Shown one piece after another: positions 7,606 through 18,787 of a stretch of 64,000 nt of DNA (its first letter is position 1; each line of letters starts with the position of its first letter). This stretch comes from Spirochaetota bacterium (lineage in GTDB: Bacteria > Spirochaetota > UBA12135 > COTS27 > JAFLEE01): contig JAFLEE010000001.1 in the NCBI GenBank assembly GCA_017302015.1, positions 62,001 to 126,000 on the forward strand, given 5' to 3'. The notes below the pieces were generated by a model. The model ran no database searches and was not told the DNA's origin. It saw nothing but the letters and a program-made list of their open reading frames with translations. A program made the position numbers and the translations under genes.

Positions 7606-8931
7606 ATGAAACGCCTCTCCTTCTATCTCTACGCGGCCGGTTCGGCCGGACTAAACCTGCTCAATCTCTTCCTCCTCACCAAGATCCTCTTCTTCCATGA
7701 CGCACGCCTGGGGCCGGCCTTCACCCCGCTCTTCCTCGCCGCAGGGGCGCTCGGCATCGGGCGCGTGGTCGACGCCTTCCTCGATCCCTTGCTCGGCCTC
7801 CTCAGCGACCGCCTCGCCCGGCGCTATTCGCGGGGGGGGCGTGGTTGGATGATGGGGGCCTCCTTGCCGCTCATGGCCCTCGCCTTCCTGGGCATTTGGC
7901 ATCCGCCGTTTTCGGCCCTCCTGCCGACCGCGCCCATGGCCCACGGCCACCTCATGAACTTCCTTTTCCTCCTGGCCGCCGTGAACCTCTATTTCATCGC
8001 CTATGCGGCCTACGGGGTTCCCTATGATGCACTCCTCGCCGAAATCGCCACCGACCCCCCCGCGCGCCTTCGGGCCTCCCGCTTCAAGGCCCTGGCCGGG
8101 TTGATCGGGGTGGTCCTGGCCCTGCCGCTCCTCTCCCGGGGGGATATCCCCCAGATGGGGCTCATCGCCTTGGCTATCGCCACGCCGCTCCTCGTGATGC
8201 CGCTTTTCGTCCTCCCGCGGCAAGCCTCCGAGCTCGCGCAAACCCGCCCGCCCGCACAGATCTTTTTCCTGCGCCGCCTGTTCGCCGATAAGGCCTTCCT
8301 GCTCTTCGCCTTGACGGTATTCTTCATGGAATCCGCGGGCAATCTTTTCCTCAAATGGATCGAGTACTTCAACCGGCACGTCCTCCCGGCCAGCGGCGGC
8401 TTCCTGCCCCCCGGGGCGCGCCAGGGGTTCCTCTATGGCATTTTCGCCCTGAGCATGGCCCTGGGCCTCCTCTTTTGGGAGAAGCGCAGCGATGGGAAGC
8501 GGCAACTCCACCTGCTTTCCATCGCGGCCCTCCTCTTGGCGTTTATTTTCCCGTTTTCCGCGCTGCCCGGCGCGCTCCCCGCGGCTTGGGCGGAAGCGGC
8601 GGCCCTGGGCTATTTCGCCGCCGTGGGCTTCGTCTACGCCGCCGTGGCGCTTTTTTCCATCGCGATCATGGCGACCCATGCCAGCCGCCTCTCCGACGGC
8701 CCCGGGGCTTCCGCCCTGCACGTGGGGGCCTGGGCCTTCGCTCGCAAGACGGGCCTGGCCGCGGGCGGGCTCTCGTTCGCCCTCTTCCTCGATCTCACCC
8801 GGCGCTGGGGGGTTCCCCAGGCCGGGTATGCCCATAGCGGGCTGGTGATGGCCCTCTTCGCCCTCGGCGCCTACCTACTCCTTCGCCGCATGGCGCAAGC
8901 GGGAGCGCGCGAGGCCGCCGCCGGCCTCTAG
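7606..8931 (+). CDS. Sugar:cation symporter, MFS/GPH (MelB-like) family
   Basis: This integral inner-membrane transporter of 441 residues has about twelve hydrophobic helices. The GPH-family cytoplasmic signature DAFLDPLLGLLSDRLARR follows helix 2, near residues 56-73, and a second loop AAYGVPYDALLAEIA has the form seen in MelB, XylP and glucuronide carriers. The family couples uptake of glycosides or uronides to Na+ or H+; the exact substrate cannot be read. ATG 7606 is the first Met before the helix-rich sequence. It has no clear Shine-Dalgarno, and TATCCT at 7574-7579 may be its -10 box. It converges on and overlaps by 4 bp an AraC regulator, and GH29-type genes lie just beyond, so fucoside or other glycan import is a reasonable guess. 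Confidence 0.85.
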   Translation: MKRLSFYLYAAGSAGLNLLNLFLLTKILFFHDARLGPAFTPLFLAAGALGIGRVVDAFLDPLLGLLSDRLARRYSRGGRGWMMGASLPLMALAFLGIWHPPFSALLPTAPMAHGHLMNFLFLLAAVNLYFIAYAAYGVPYDALLAEIATDPPARLRASRFKALAGLIGVVLALPLLSRGDIPQMGLIALAIATPLLVMPLFVLPRQASELAQTRPPAQIFFLRRLFADKAFLLFALTVFFMESAGNLFLKWIEYFNRHVLPASGGFLPPGARQGFLYGIFALSMALGLLFWEKRSDGKRQLHLLSIAALLLAFIFPFSALPGALPAAWAEAAALGYFAAVGFVYAAVALFSIAIMATHASRLSDGPGASALHVGAWAFARKTGLAAGGLSFALFLDLTRRWGVPQAGYAHSGLVMALFALGAYLLLRRMAQAGAREAAAGL

Positions 8932-9824
8932 GCGCCCTCGCCCCCCGTCTGGAGCGCGGCCAGTTTCCGCTGGCGCCATTCCCGAGGCGCCATCCCCGAG
9001 GCCTTCCGGAAGAACCGCGAAAAATAATGCTCGTCCTCGAACCCCAAGTCGTAGGCGATCTCGCGGACGCTGCGGTCGGTGAACACCAGGAGGTCTCCGG
9101 CGCGGCGCGCCAGGCGGCGGCGAAAAAAATCCGTCAAGGTCATGCCCGTATCCCGGCGGAAGGAACGCGAGAGGGAAGGGAGGCTTCGGCCCAGGCGGGT
9201 CGCGATGGACTGGAAGGACCATTCCCGGAATGGGCTTTGTTCCGCGGCCTCAAACAGCGAGCGGTACTTCAACGCAAGAAGCAGATCCCGGTCTAAGGGG
9301 CCGCCCGCCGAGAAAGATCCTTCTTCGATGAAGGAGGCCAGGAGCGCGGTGAATCCGGATTGGAACCGGAGGAGCTCTGCGGCACCGCCGGCGGCTTGTT
9401 GCGCGAGCGCTTCCAAATGGGGGTGTTCCCGCTTCAGCGGCAATCGAAAGGCATCGCCCTGGAACAAATCGCGCCCGGGCCAAACTTCGAGGCGAAAATG
9501 CGCGAAAAATTTCTGGAAGGGCCCCTTGGCGAAGAGTTGCCACGAATGGCCCGAGGGAAGGAGATAGGCGGCTCCCGGCTGCAAGGGCACCCACTCTCCC
9601 CGGCCCCGTTCCGGTTCCGGCCAGGCCTGCGCTTTTCCGTCTCGGGCGTGGCGCACCCAAGCCCGGCCCTTAAGGAACAGATAGAGGCGATTGTAGGGGG
9701 TCACGGGATGGAAATGCCGCCAACTCGCGTCTCCATTGGTGTACCCGTGCCATAGGATCTCCGGACGGAGCCGGTTGATGAGGGTCTGGAAGAGGGGGTA
9801 GTGGGTGTCTCGGGTGGGGGCCAT
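8928..9824 (-). CDS. AraC-family transcriptional regulator
   Basis: The 298-residue protein has an N-terminal cupin-like sensing domain with a Gly/Pro-rich turn (VPLQPGAAYLLPSGHSW, about 80-96). Its C-terminal double helix-turn-helix includes SIATRLGRSLPSLSRSFRR and the AraC signature DLGFEDEHYFSRFFRKASGMAPREWR (about 253-278). Such regulators bind a sugar and activate adjacent catabolic genes. It is transcribed divergently from the GH29 gene at 9918, with 93 bp between starts, making that enzyme its likely target; the sugar transporter converges from the other side. ATG 9824 is preceded by TGGACA-N17-GACGAT, a weak candidate for another leaderless promoter. Confidence 0.88.
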   Translation of the reverse strand: MAPTRDTHYPLFQTLINRLRPEILWHGYTNGDASWRHFHPVTPYNRLYLFLKGRAWVRHARDGKAQAWPEPERGRGEWVPLQPGAAYLLPSGHSWQLFAKGPFQKFFAHFRLEVWPGRDLFQGDAFRLPLKREHPHLEALAQQAAGGAAELLRFQSGFTALLASFIEEGSFSAGGPLDRDLLLALKYRSLFEAAEQSPFREWSFQSIATRLGRSLPSLSRSFRRDTGMTLTDFFRRRLARRAGDLLVFTDRSVREIAYDLGFEDEHYFSRFFRKASGMAPREWRQRKLAALQTGGEGA

Positions 9825-9917
9825 GGTTAAAATCGTCCACTTATTCGCCCTCCGTGTCCATGGCCGAGTCGCCCCCCCCCGGCCCATCATTTACCCAACT
9901 TCCCCGCGGAGCGCCCC

Positions 9918-11396
9918 ATGAATGAATTCCTTAAAAAAGACCCCATCGCCGAAGGGCCCTTCACCCCCTCGTGGGAATCGCTTCGGTCCTACACCTGCCC
10001 AGATTGGTTCCGCGACGCGAAGTTCGGCATCTGGAGCCATTGGGGGCCCCAGGTAGTTCCCGGCCAGGGCGATTGGTACGCCCGCCACCTCTACGTCCAG
10101 GGCCACCCCCAGTACTACCACCACCTGCGCACCTACGGCCACCCCTCGGTGCACGGGCATAAGGACCTCATCGCCGCTTGGAAGGCCGAGCGCTTCGACC
10201 CCGAAAGCCTCATGAAGCGCTTCGTCGACGCGGGAGCCCGCTATTTCGTGGCCCAGGCGAACCACCACGACAATTTCGACAATTGGAACTCCAAGCACCA
10301 CAGGTGGAACAGCGTCCAGATGGGCCCGAAGAAGGACATCGTCGGCCTCTGGAAGGCCGCGGCGAAGAAGCACGGCCTGCCCTTCGGCCTCACCGAGCAC
10401 CTGTCGGCCACCTACACGTGGTGGGTGACCAATAAGTTCATCGACCCGGAAGGCCCCTGGGCCGGGGTCAAACCGGAGAGCTACGACCCCGCCCTCCAAG
10501 ACCTCTACCTGCCCCATACTCAGGCCGAGATCGACGAGGCCTGGCGCCTCCACCAGAAGGGCGAGCGGTTGCCTTGGTACACCGCGAACCCGTATTGGCA
10601 CGAAGTGTGGTTCAAGCGGATCAAGGACCTCATCGACCAGCACGAGCCGGAACTGCTCTACACCGACGGGGCGCTGCCCTTCGACGAGGTCGGCCGCCAT
10701 ATCGTCGCCCACCTCTACAACGTGCTCCACAAGCGCCACGGCGCGCACCTGGGCGTCTACAACCAGAAGGACAAGAGCCCGGACGTGGCCCGCATCGGCG
10801 TCTTCGACATCGAGAAAGGCCAGGCGGAGACCGCCGAAACGACCCCCTGGCAGACGGACACCTGCATCGCCAATTGGTTCTACGACGTGCGCGCTCCCTT
10901 CAAGACCCCGAAGCAGATCGCCGAGACCCTCGTGGATATCGTCGCGAAGAACGGGAACCTGCTCCTCAATGTGATCCAGCTCCCCGACGGCTCCCTCAAC
11001 GAGGAGGCGAGCCATCTCCTGGACCGCCTCGCCGCCTGGATGAAGGTCAACGGGGAAGGCCTCCACGGCACGAGGCCCTGGTCCGCGGCCGCCGAAGGTC
11101 CCTCGCGCTTCGTGCAGAAGGCCCGCTTCGAGGAGAAGCCCGTGGAGTGGACGAGCAGCGATTTCCGCTTCACCGCCAGGGGCCCCGCCGTCTACGCCTT
11201 CCAGATGAAGTACCCCGATGACCGCATGGCCTACGTGCGCCGCCTAGGCAAACAGGCGGGGCCGGTGAAGGCGGTTTCGGTCCTGGGCGCGCAGGCCCCC
11301 GTGCGCTGGCGCCAGGAGGAGGATTGCCTCGTCGTGCATCTCCCGGCCCAGAAAGTCTGCGAGTTCCTTCCCTGCCTCAAAATCGAAATGGGCTGA
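9918..11396 (+). CDS. Alpha-L-fucosidase-like glycoside hydrolase, family 29
   Basis: GH29 enzymes remove alpha-L-fucose from glycans by a retaining mechanism. The 492-residue protein has the N-terminal FGIWSHWGPQVVPG segment, the barrel motif ARYFVAQANHHDNFDNWNS (His-His-Asp near 115-118), GLPFGLTEH, and LYTDGALPF where Asp250 matches the nucleophile position. A C-terminal beta domain includes the FVQKARFEEKPVEW region. No signal peptide is present, so it should act in the cytoplasm on imported oligosaccharides. A GCGGAG ribosome-binding site precedes ATG 9918. It is divergent from the AraC gene and probably under its control. The related gene at 12453 shares the N-terminal DWFRDA start but is shorter. 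Confidence 0.88.
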   Translation: MNEFLKKDPIAEGPFTPSWESLRSYTCPDWFRDAKFGIWSHWGPQVVPGQGDWYARHLYVQGHPQYYHHLRTYGHPSVHGHKDLIAAWKAERFDPESLMKRFVDAGARYFVAQANHHDNFDNWNSKHHRWNSVQMGPKKDIVGLWKAAAKKHGLPFGLTEHLSATYTWWVTNKFIDPEGPWAGVKPESYDPALQDLYLPHTQAEIDEAWRLHQKGERLPWYTANPYWHEVWFKRIKDLIDQHEPELLYTDGALPFDEVGRHIVAHLYNVLHKRHGAHLGVYNQKDKSPDVARIGVFDIEKGQAETAETTPWQTDTCIANWFYDVRAPFKTPKQIAETLVDIVAKNGNLLLNVIQLPDGSLNEEASHLLDRLAAWMKVNGEGLHGTRPWSAAAEGPSRFVQKARFEEKPVEWTSSDFRFTARGPAVYAFQMKYPDDRMAYVRRLGKQAGPVKAVSVLGAQAPVRWRQEEDCLVVHLPAQKVCEFLPCLKIEMG

Positions 11397-11442
11397 CCAC
11401 GGCGATCTTCCGGGAAGGGCGATCGCGGGGGGCGCCGGCGCC

Positions 11443-11471
11443 TTGCGCCTGGCGGGACACCAGATTATCGT
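11443..11471 (+). promoter_or_regulatory. Leaderless promoter of purU
   Basis: TTGCGC (11443-11448), 17-bp spacer, TATCGT (11466-11471), then 6 nt to ATG 11478. A GGAGG touches the ATG directly and is too close to work as a normal Shine-Dalgarno site, supporting a leaderless start. Confidence 0.5.
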
Positions 11472-11477
11472 TGGAGG

Positions 11478-12314
11478 ATGCCCACCCAGATCCTCCTCGT
11501 GGAATGCGACGACCGCCCGGGGCTCGTCCACCGGATCACCGGCGTGCTCTTCGAACGCGGGTGCAACGTGCTCGTCAATAGCGAGTTCGTCGACCGGGAA
11601 GCGGCGCGCTTCTTCATGCGCACCGAGTACGCCGGGGAGGCCTCCCCCCGGGCGGTGGAAGCCTCCCTCCGGGCCGTCCTCCCCCCCGAGGCCCTCCTGC
11701 GCTTCTCCGAGCCGCGGCCCCGGCGCATCGCGGTTCTTTGTACCCGGGAGTGGCATTGCCTGGGCGACCTCCTGCTGCGCCATGCCTTCGGCGATCTGGG
11801 GGCGGAGATCGCCGTCGTGCTGGGCAACCACCCCGATCTCGCCTCCTTGGTGGAGCGCTTCGAGGTGCCTTTCCTCCACGTTCCCGACGGGGGCCTCTCC
11901 CGGGAAGCCCATGAAGAGGCCGTGGGAAAGGCGCTCGAACCCCACCGGCCCGAGTTCCTCGTCCTCGCCAAATACATGCGGGTGCTCACCCCCGGCTTCC
12001 TGCGAATATACCCCGACCGCATCGTGAACATCCACCACTCCTTCCTCCCCGCCTTCACCGGGGCCCACCCGTACCGCCAGGCGTTCTCCCGCGGGGTGAA
12101 GATCATCGGCGCCACCGCGCACCTCGTCACGGAGATCCTCGACGAGGGCCCCATCCTGGCGCAAGACACGATCCCCGTCGACCATACGTGGGATGCCGCG
12201 GCCATGGCCCGCGCCGGCCGCGATGTGGAGCGCACGGTCCTCGCCCGGGGCCTGCGCCTCGTCTTCGAAGACCGGGTCTTCCTCTGCGGCCGGCGCACGG
12301 TCCTCTTCGACTGA
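11478..12314 (+). CDS. purU: Formyltetrahydrofolate deformylase
   Basis: PurU hydrolyses 10-formyltetrahydrofolate to formate and THF, balancing one-carbon pools and feeding formate to purine synthesis. The 278-residue protein has an N-terminal ACT domain (residues 3-70, QILLVECDDRPGLVHRITG) and a formyltransferase-type hydrolase domain. Catalytic residues Asn184 and His186 lie in NIHHSFLPAF, and Asp222 in TEILDEGPI. A GAHPYRQAF loop lies between, as in family members. Length is typical. It sits between two GH29-related genes, with no evident functional link; it has its own promoter. Confidence 0.93.
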   Translation: MPTQILLVECDDRPGLVHRITGVLFERGCNVLVNSEFVDREAARFFMRTEYAGEASPRAVEASLRAVLPPEALLRFSEPRPRRIAVLCTREWHCLGDLLLRHAFGDLGAEIAVVLGNHPDLASLVERFEVPFLHVPDGGLSREAHEEAVGKALEPHRPEFLVLAKYMRVLTPGFLRIYPDRIVNIHHSFLPAFTGAHPYRQAFSRGVKIIGATAHLVTEILDEGPILAQDTIPVDHTWDAAAMARAGRDVERTVLARGLRLVFEDRVFLCGRRTVLFD

Positions 12315-12366
12315 AGCGCGGCCCGGCTCGGGGCCCATTTGTCCACCTCCGGGACCCCTCCGTCCA

Positions 12367-12396
12367 TGGACGCCCCCGGGGGCGATGGGCTATGCT
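12367..12396 (+). promoter_or_regulatory. Candidate promoter of the GH29-like gene
   Basis: TGGACG (12367-12372), 18-bp spacer, TATGCT (12391-12396), with a TTGGAG ribosome-binding site ahead of ATG 12453. The -10 hexamer matches that of the heparinase-like gene exactly. Confidence 0.4.
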
Positions 12397-12452
12397 TCAC
12401 GCGAGTCGGCGGCCCCATCCCGATCGGACGGACGCCCGCTCTTGGAGTTCCC

Positions 12453-13463
12453 ATGGCCCACCCGACCGATTGGTTCCGCGACGCGCGCTGGGGCGTCTTC
12501 TTCCATTACCTCGCCTCCCCCGCCTCCAGCGCCGAGTTGCCGGACATGACGGTCGACGAGTGGAACCGGCGCATCGACGGCTTCGATGTGGAGGGCCTCG
12601 CGCGCCAATTGGAGGAGATCCGCGCCGGGTACTTCTTCATCACCCTCGGGCAGAACTCGGGGTTCTTCCTTTCCCCGAACCGGGCCTATGACCGCCTGGT
12701 CGGCCGCGCGCCCAGCAGGCTCTCGCGCCGCGACCTCGTCGCCGACCTCTATAGCGCGCTGGAGAAGCGCGCCATCCGCCTCATGGTCTACCTCCCCTCC
12801 CACGCCCCGGCGAAGGATCTCCAGGCCGTGGAAGGCCTCGCCTGCACCCCGGCCCTCGACCATGGGCAATGGGGCCTGGTCCCCGGATCCTATCGGGTCG
12901 CCCCGGGCACCGACGAGCGCCTCACGCGGTTCCAGGAGAATTGGGAGGAGGTCATCCGCGAATGGTCGCAGCGCTGGGGAAAGCACGTGCACGGCTGGTG
13001 GATCGACGGCTGCTATTACGCCGATCGGATGTACCGCCACGCCGACGCGCCCAATGGCGGAAGTTTCGCCGCCGCCATGCGGGCCGGTAACCCCGAGTCC
13101 ATCGTCGCCCTGAATCCGGGCGTGAAGATCCCCGTGGTCCGCCACCTCCCGTGCGAGGACTATACCGCCGGCGAAGTCGCGAGTAGCCTTCCGGTCGGGG
13201 TCGATAGCGGCAAACCCGCCGCGTGGGCGCCGAAACTCCAGCGGTTCGTCGACGGCGCCCAGTACCATTTGCTGACCTTCCTCGGGACCTATTGGGGGAT
13301 GGGCCAGCCGAGATTTGGAGAGGATTTCCTCATCGCCTACACGCGCTACGTGAACGCCTTCGAGGGGGTCCTCACCTGGGACGTTCCCCCCACTCGGGCC
13401 GGGCTCATTTCGCCGGAGTTCATGGCCCCGCTGCGGGCCTTGGGGCGAACCACCCGCCCCTAG
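12453..13463 (+). CDS. GH29-related glycosidase-like protein (alpha-L-fucosidase-like)
   Basis: The 336-residue cytoplasmic protein begins TDWFRDARWGVFFHYL, matching the start of the neighbouring GH29 enzyme, and contains a barrel strand GWWIDGCYYAD where an Asp sits at the nucleophile position. It lacks the His-His-Asp segment (GYFFITLGQNSGFF instead) and the C-terminal beta domain. It therefore belongs to a divergent, catalytic-domain-only branch. Substrate is unknown, and loss of activity cannot be excluded. ATG 12453 is supported by TTGGAG 8 nt upstream; an in-frame start at 12339 would add 38 unlikely residues. Confidence 0.65.
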   Translation: MAHPTDWFRDARWGVFFHYLASPASSAELPDMTVDEWNRRIDGFDVEGLARQLEEIRAGYFFITLGQNSGFFLSPNRAYDRLVGRAPSRLSRRDLVADLYSALEKRAIRLMVYLPSHAPAKDLQAVEGLACTPALDHGQWGLVPGSYRVAPGTDERLTRFQENWEEVIREWSQRWGKHVHGWWIDGCYYADRMYRHADAPNGGSFAAAMRAGNPESIVALNPGVKIPVVRHLPCEDYTAGEVASSLPVGVDSGKPAAWAPKLQRFVDGAQYHLLTFLGTYWGMGQPRFGEDFLIAYTRYVNAFEGVLTWDVPPTRAGLISPEFMAPLRALGRTTRP

Positions 13464-13543
13464 GCCGACCGCTTCGGGCGAGGGGAACTTTCGATCGGAT
13501 AATTCCCCCGAAGGCGCCCCCGGGTGCGTCTTCGGGGAGCCCC

Positions 13544-14437
13544 ATGCGCCGCCATCCGTTCATCGCCTTCTCCCTCCTGGTGGCCGCTTCGTGCGCGGCT
13601 GTCTCCTGCAGCCGGCAGGCGCTGCGCCCAGCGCAAGAGGCCGCCCCCGCGGCGGTCCGGGACTCGGAAGCCTATGCCGGCGGGGTCCAAGCCCCCAAAA
13701 AGAAGGATGCCAACGCCGATCACCTCGACCGGGCCTTCTTCGCCACCAACCTCTCGGGCGACCGGCTGCTTTCGTACTCCATGAGCCTGCACTACCGCGG
13801 AAAATCCCTCGCCGAAGCGCGGAGGACCCTTCTGGATCTCTTCCCCCGCCACGGCTTCCTCGAGAGCGAAACGGCCGCCGCCGGGGAAGGGGGCCAACTC
13901 AGCGCGGTCATCAAGGTGCGCACCGCGCGCCTATTGGAGGCGCTCGCCGACCTCGACCGGCTCGGCGACCTCGTCAGCGAAAACCTCGCGGCGGAAGATC
14001 TCACCGAAGAGGAGGCGAAGCGCCGCATCAAGGCGCGCCGCGAAGAACAGCGCCTCCTGCGGCGCCAGGGACGCGCCACCCTCACCGACGCCGACGGTCG
14101 CAATGCCGCCGACGTGGAGAACGCCCTATCCCAAAGCGAAGACCGGCTGGACGAAGCGGAGTTCGAGGCGTGGCGCATCCGCGACCGAATCCAGTGGACT
14201 CGGATCTCGGTGGCCGTCTCCTTCCCGGAGGCCCCCGGCCTGGTCTCCATACCCCCCTTCCAGAATCTGGGCGTTCGCCTCGCGGGCATCGGCTTATGGA
14301 TCGCCTATGGGGCCGCCTATGCCGTGCCGATCCTCCTCATGGTCCTCCTCGTGCTCGGGGGGATCGCCGCGCTCCTGTGGTTCGGCTTGGCTCGGTTCAT
14401 CGTCCGGTGGATGGAAAAAGCGAAGAAGCGGTCCTGA
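13544..14437 (+). CDS. DUF4349-like membrane-anchored lipoprotein
   Basis: The 297-residue protein has a lipoprotein signal with AAVSC (Cys near 22). A periplasmic region contains a paired-helix coiled coil (about 150-215, rich in Glu/Arg) inside a beta-rich domain ending in RIQWTRISVAVSF, followed by one transmembrane helix (about 255-280) and a basic cytoplasmic tail. This layout is that of DUF4349 proteins, which are common but of unknown function. GGGGAG precedes ATG 13544. The nearby GATAAT (13498-13503) may be its -10 box. The msrB gene follows 108 bp downstream with a separate promoter candidate. Confidence 0.7.
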   Translation: MRRHPFIAFSLLVAASCAAVSCSRQALRPAQEAAPAAVRDSEAYAGGVQAPKKKDANADHLDRAFFATNLSGDRLLSYSMSLHYRGKSLAEARRTLLDLFPRHGFLESETAAAGEGGQLSAVIKVRTARLLEALADLDRLGDLVSENLAAEDLTEEEAKRRIKARREEQRLLRRQGRATLTDADGRNAADVENALSQSEDRLDEAEFEAWRIRDRIQWTRISVAVSFPEAPGLVSIPPFQNLGVRLAGIGLWIAYGAAYAVPILLMVLLVLGGIAALLWFGLARFIVRWMEKAKKRS

Positions 14438-14483
14438 GGGACCGAGAGCGGGCCACCGGTGGACGCCCCTCCATTCCGCCTGC

Positions 14484-14512
14484 TTCCCAAATGGCCGGGC
14501 CCCGATTATATT
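14484..14512 (+). promoter_or_regulatory. Candidate promoter of msrB
   Basis: TTCCCA (14484-14489), 17-bp spacer, TATATT (14507-14512). A CCGGAGGA ribosome-binding site follows before ATG 14546. Confidence 0.4.
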
Positions 14513-14545
14513 CCCCCCGACTCGTCCGATGATCCGGAGGAATCC

Positions 14546-15076
14546 ATGAAGTCCCATGATCGCGTCGGTCCATTCCCCGCCCCGGCGGCCCTCGTCGGCG
14601 CCCTAGGCCTCCTCCTCCTGATCGGCGCCTGCGCGAGCCAAAAGGAGAAGCCCATGTCCCAGACCCCCAAAAAAGGCCCCGCCGCGCCCCTCGTGAAGAC
14701 TGATGCGGAGTGGAAGAGCCACCTGGATTCCATGTCCTACCAGGTGCTTCGTCAATGCGGCACCGAGCCCCCGTTCACCGGCGCGTTCTGGAACCACCAC
14801 GAGACCGGGGTCTACCAATGCGCCGGTTGCGGCGCCGATCTCTTCTCCTCCAAGGCCAAATTCGATTCGGGCAGCGGGTGGCCGAGTTATTGGGATGCCC
14901 TCGACTCCAACGCCATCCGGCGCCTCGAAGACCGAAGCCACGGCATGGTGCGCATCGAACTGCGCTGCGCCCGCTGCGACGGCCATCTCGGCCACCTCTT
15001 CGACGACGGCCCCGCGCCGACGGGGCAGCGCTATTGCATCAATTCCGCCTCCCTAAAATTCGAGAAGCGGCCCTAG
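14546..15076 (+). CDS. msrB: Peptide-methionine (R)-S-oxide reductase, lipoprotein form
   Basis: MsrB reduces methionine-R-sulfoxide in damaged proteins. The 176-residue product starts with a lipoprotein-type signal (LLLIGAC, Cys near 29). It then carries the complete MsrB fold: YQCAGCGADLF and RCARCDGHLGHLF supply the four zinc cysteines, SGSGWPSYW binds substrate, and the catalytic Cys is in RYCINSASL. The lipid anchor places repair in the periplasm, where reducing power must come from an unseen partner. The start is fixed by CCGGAGGA 6 nt ahead of ATG 14546. The gene converges on purA with a hairpin between. Confidence 0.93.
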   Translation: MKSHDRVGPFPAPAALVGALGLLLLIGACASQKEKPMSQTPKKGPAAPLVKTDAEWKSHLDSMSYQVLRQCGTEPPFTGAFWNHHETGVYQCAGCGADLFSSKAKFDSGSGWPSYWDALDSNAIRRLEDRSHGMVRIELRCARCDGHLGHLFDDGPAPTGQRYCINSASLKFEKRP

Positions 15077-15080
15077 GTCC

Positions 15081-15096
15081 GCCCGCACCGGCGGGC
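15081..15096. terminator. Hairpin between msrB and purA
   Basis: GCCCGC (15081-15086), 4-nt loop, GCGGGC (15091-15096), between the stop codons of two converging genes. There is no U-tract. Confidence 0.45.
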
Positions 15097-15118
15097 GATG
15101 CCCCGGGACGAGACCGCC

Positions 15119-17613
<2,495 letters not shown>

Positions 17614-17639
17614 CCGGCCCCCAAAGCTCGGGCCCGCTC

Positions 17640-18236
17640 CTAGCGCTTGGCCAGGAGCGAGAGCGCGCGGCGGATGGCGGATTCCAGGGGCAATTCCCCG
17701 TCGGCGAACATATGGGAGAGGACCGCGTTCACCTCGCTGTCCTTATAGCCGAGGTTCTTGAGGGCGAGTTCGGTTTCGTCCCGCACCCCTCCCGGGGCCT
17801 GGGCGCCCGAGGCGGCATCCGCGGGGGCGAGGAAAGAGGCGGCCTTCCCCTTCAGGTCGAGGATGAGTTTAGCGGCGAGTTTCGGGCCGAGGCCCTTGAG
17901 CCCGCGCAGGCGCCCCTCGTCGCCGCTATGGATCCAGCGGATCACGTCGGCGGCGGCATGCTCGGAGAGCGCCTTGAGGGCCATCTTCGGCCCGATGCCC
18001 GAGACGCTGCAGAGGAGGGAGAAGACATCCCGGTCGTACTTGGACTCGAAGCCGTAGAGGGCCCGGGCGTCCTCGAGGATCTGGTAATGGGTCCACAATT
18101 TCACCGCCTGGCCCACCCCCGGCAGATCGCCGAAATGGGCCGGGAGCGTATGGACGAGATAGCCCAGGCCCCCCACGTCGACGACCGCCCTGCCGGGCCG
18201 GTTCTCCGCCAGGGTGCCGCTCACGTAATCGATCAT
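17640..18236 (-). CDS. ruvA: Holliday junction branch-migration protein RuvA
   Basis: RuvA binds four-way DNA junctions and recruits RuvB helicase. The 198-residue protein has the N-terminal OB-fold starting MIDYVSGTLAE, two helix-hairpin-helix motifs (VSGIGPKMALKALS, LKGLGPKLAAKLILDLKGK, about 78-125), an Ala/Pro-rich linker and the C-terminal RuvB-contacting three-helix domain (ETELALKNLGYKDSEVNAVL). Its ATG overlaps the ruvC stop as ATGA, so translation is coupled. ruvB is not in the window. Confidence 0.96.
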   Translation of the reverse strand: MIDYVSGTLAENRPGRAVVDVGGLGYLVHTLPAHFGDLPGVGQAVKLWTHYQILEDARALYGFESKYDRDVFSLLCSVSGIGPKMALKALSEHAAADVIRWIHSGDEGRLRGLKGLGPKLAAKLILDLKGKAASFLAPADAASGAQAPGGVRDETELALKNLGYKDSEVNAVLSHMFADGELPLESAIRRALSLLAKR

Positions 18237-18787
18237 GTCTTTCTCCTGGTCTTATCAGCGGTCCTCGCGGCGGGCCCCGCCCCCCGGGTTTCTCCGGGTT
18301 CCGGGAGCATGAGGTCGGGGTGGGCGAAAACATGGCAGAGGGCGACGGCGGCGGCGTCGGCGGTGTCATCGGGGCGCAGGACCTCCCGCAGGCCCAGGAG
18401 GCGCCGCGTCATCTCCATCATGGCGCGCTTGTCCGCGCGCCCCGAGCCGCAGACGGCCTTCTTCACCTGGCTCGGGGTGTATTCCCGCACCGCGATGCCC
18501 CGCCCCCCCAGGGCCGCGTAGACGACGCCCCGGGCGTGGGCCACGGCCATGCCCGTGGTGACGTTCTTCGTGAAGAAGAGTTTCTCGACCCCCGCGCTGG
18601 CCACCGGATGCTGGCCGAGGAGGGTCTCGAAATCCCGCTGGAGATCGGAGAGGCGGCGGGAGAGGTGGAGCCCCCGCGCGGTGCGGATGACGCCGGCCTC
18701 CACGAGCACCGCCGTTTTCCCCTCGAGCCTCAGGAGCGCGAAGCCGGTGAGTTCCAGGCCGGGGTCGACCCCGAGGTGAAGGCTCAG
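18233..18787 (-). CDS. ruvC: Crossover junction endodeoxyribonuclease RuvC (probable CTG start)
   Basis: RuvC resolves Holliday junctions by paired nicks. The RNase H-like protein of about 184 residues has the acidic residues expected: Asp in LGVDPG, Glu in VEKLFF, and two Asp in the DDTADAAAVALCH region. The TPSQVKKAVCGSGRADK segment is conserved. No ATG, GTG or TTG lies near the start of homology: the frame stays open upstream inside yebC in unrelated arginine-rich sequence. The only sensible start is CTG at 18787, which overlaps the yebC stop as CTGA, mirroring the ATGA overlap with ruvA. An ATC codon upstream is a less likely alternative. The C-terminus has a basic, low-complexity tail. 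Confidence 0.9.
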   Translation of the reverse strand: MSLHLGVDPGLELTGFALLRLEGKTAVLVEAGVIRTARGLHLSRRLSDLQRDFETLLGQHPVASAGVEKLFFTKNVTTGMAVAHARGVVYAALGGRGIAVREYTPSQVKKAVCGSGRADKRAMMEMTRRLLGLREVLRPDDTADAAAVALCHVFAHPDLMLPEPGETRGAGPAARTADKTRRKT

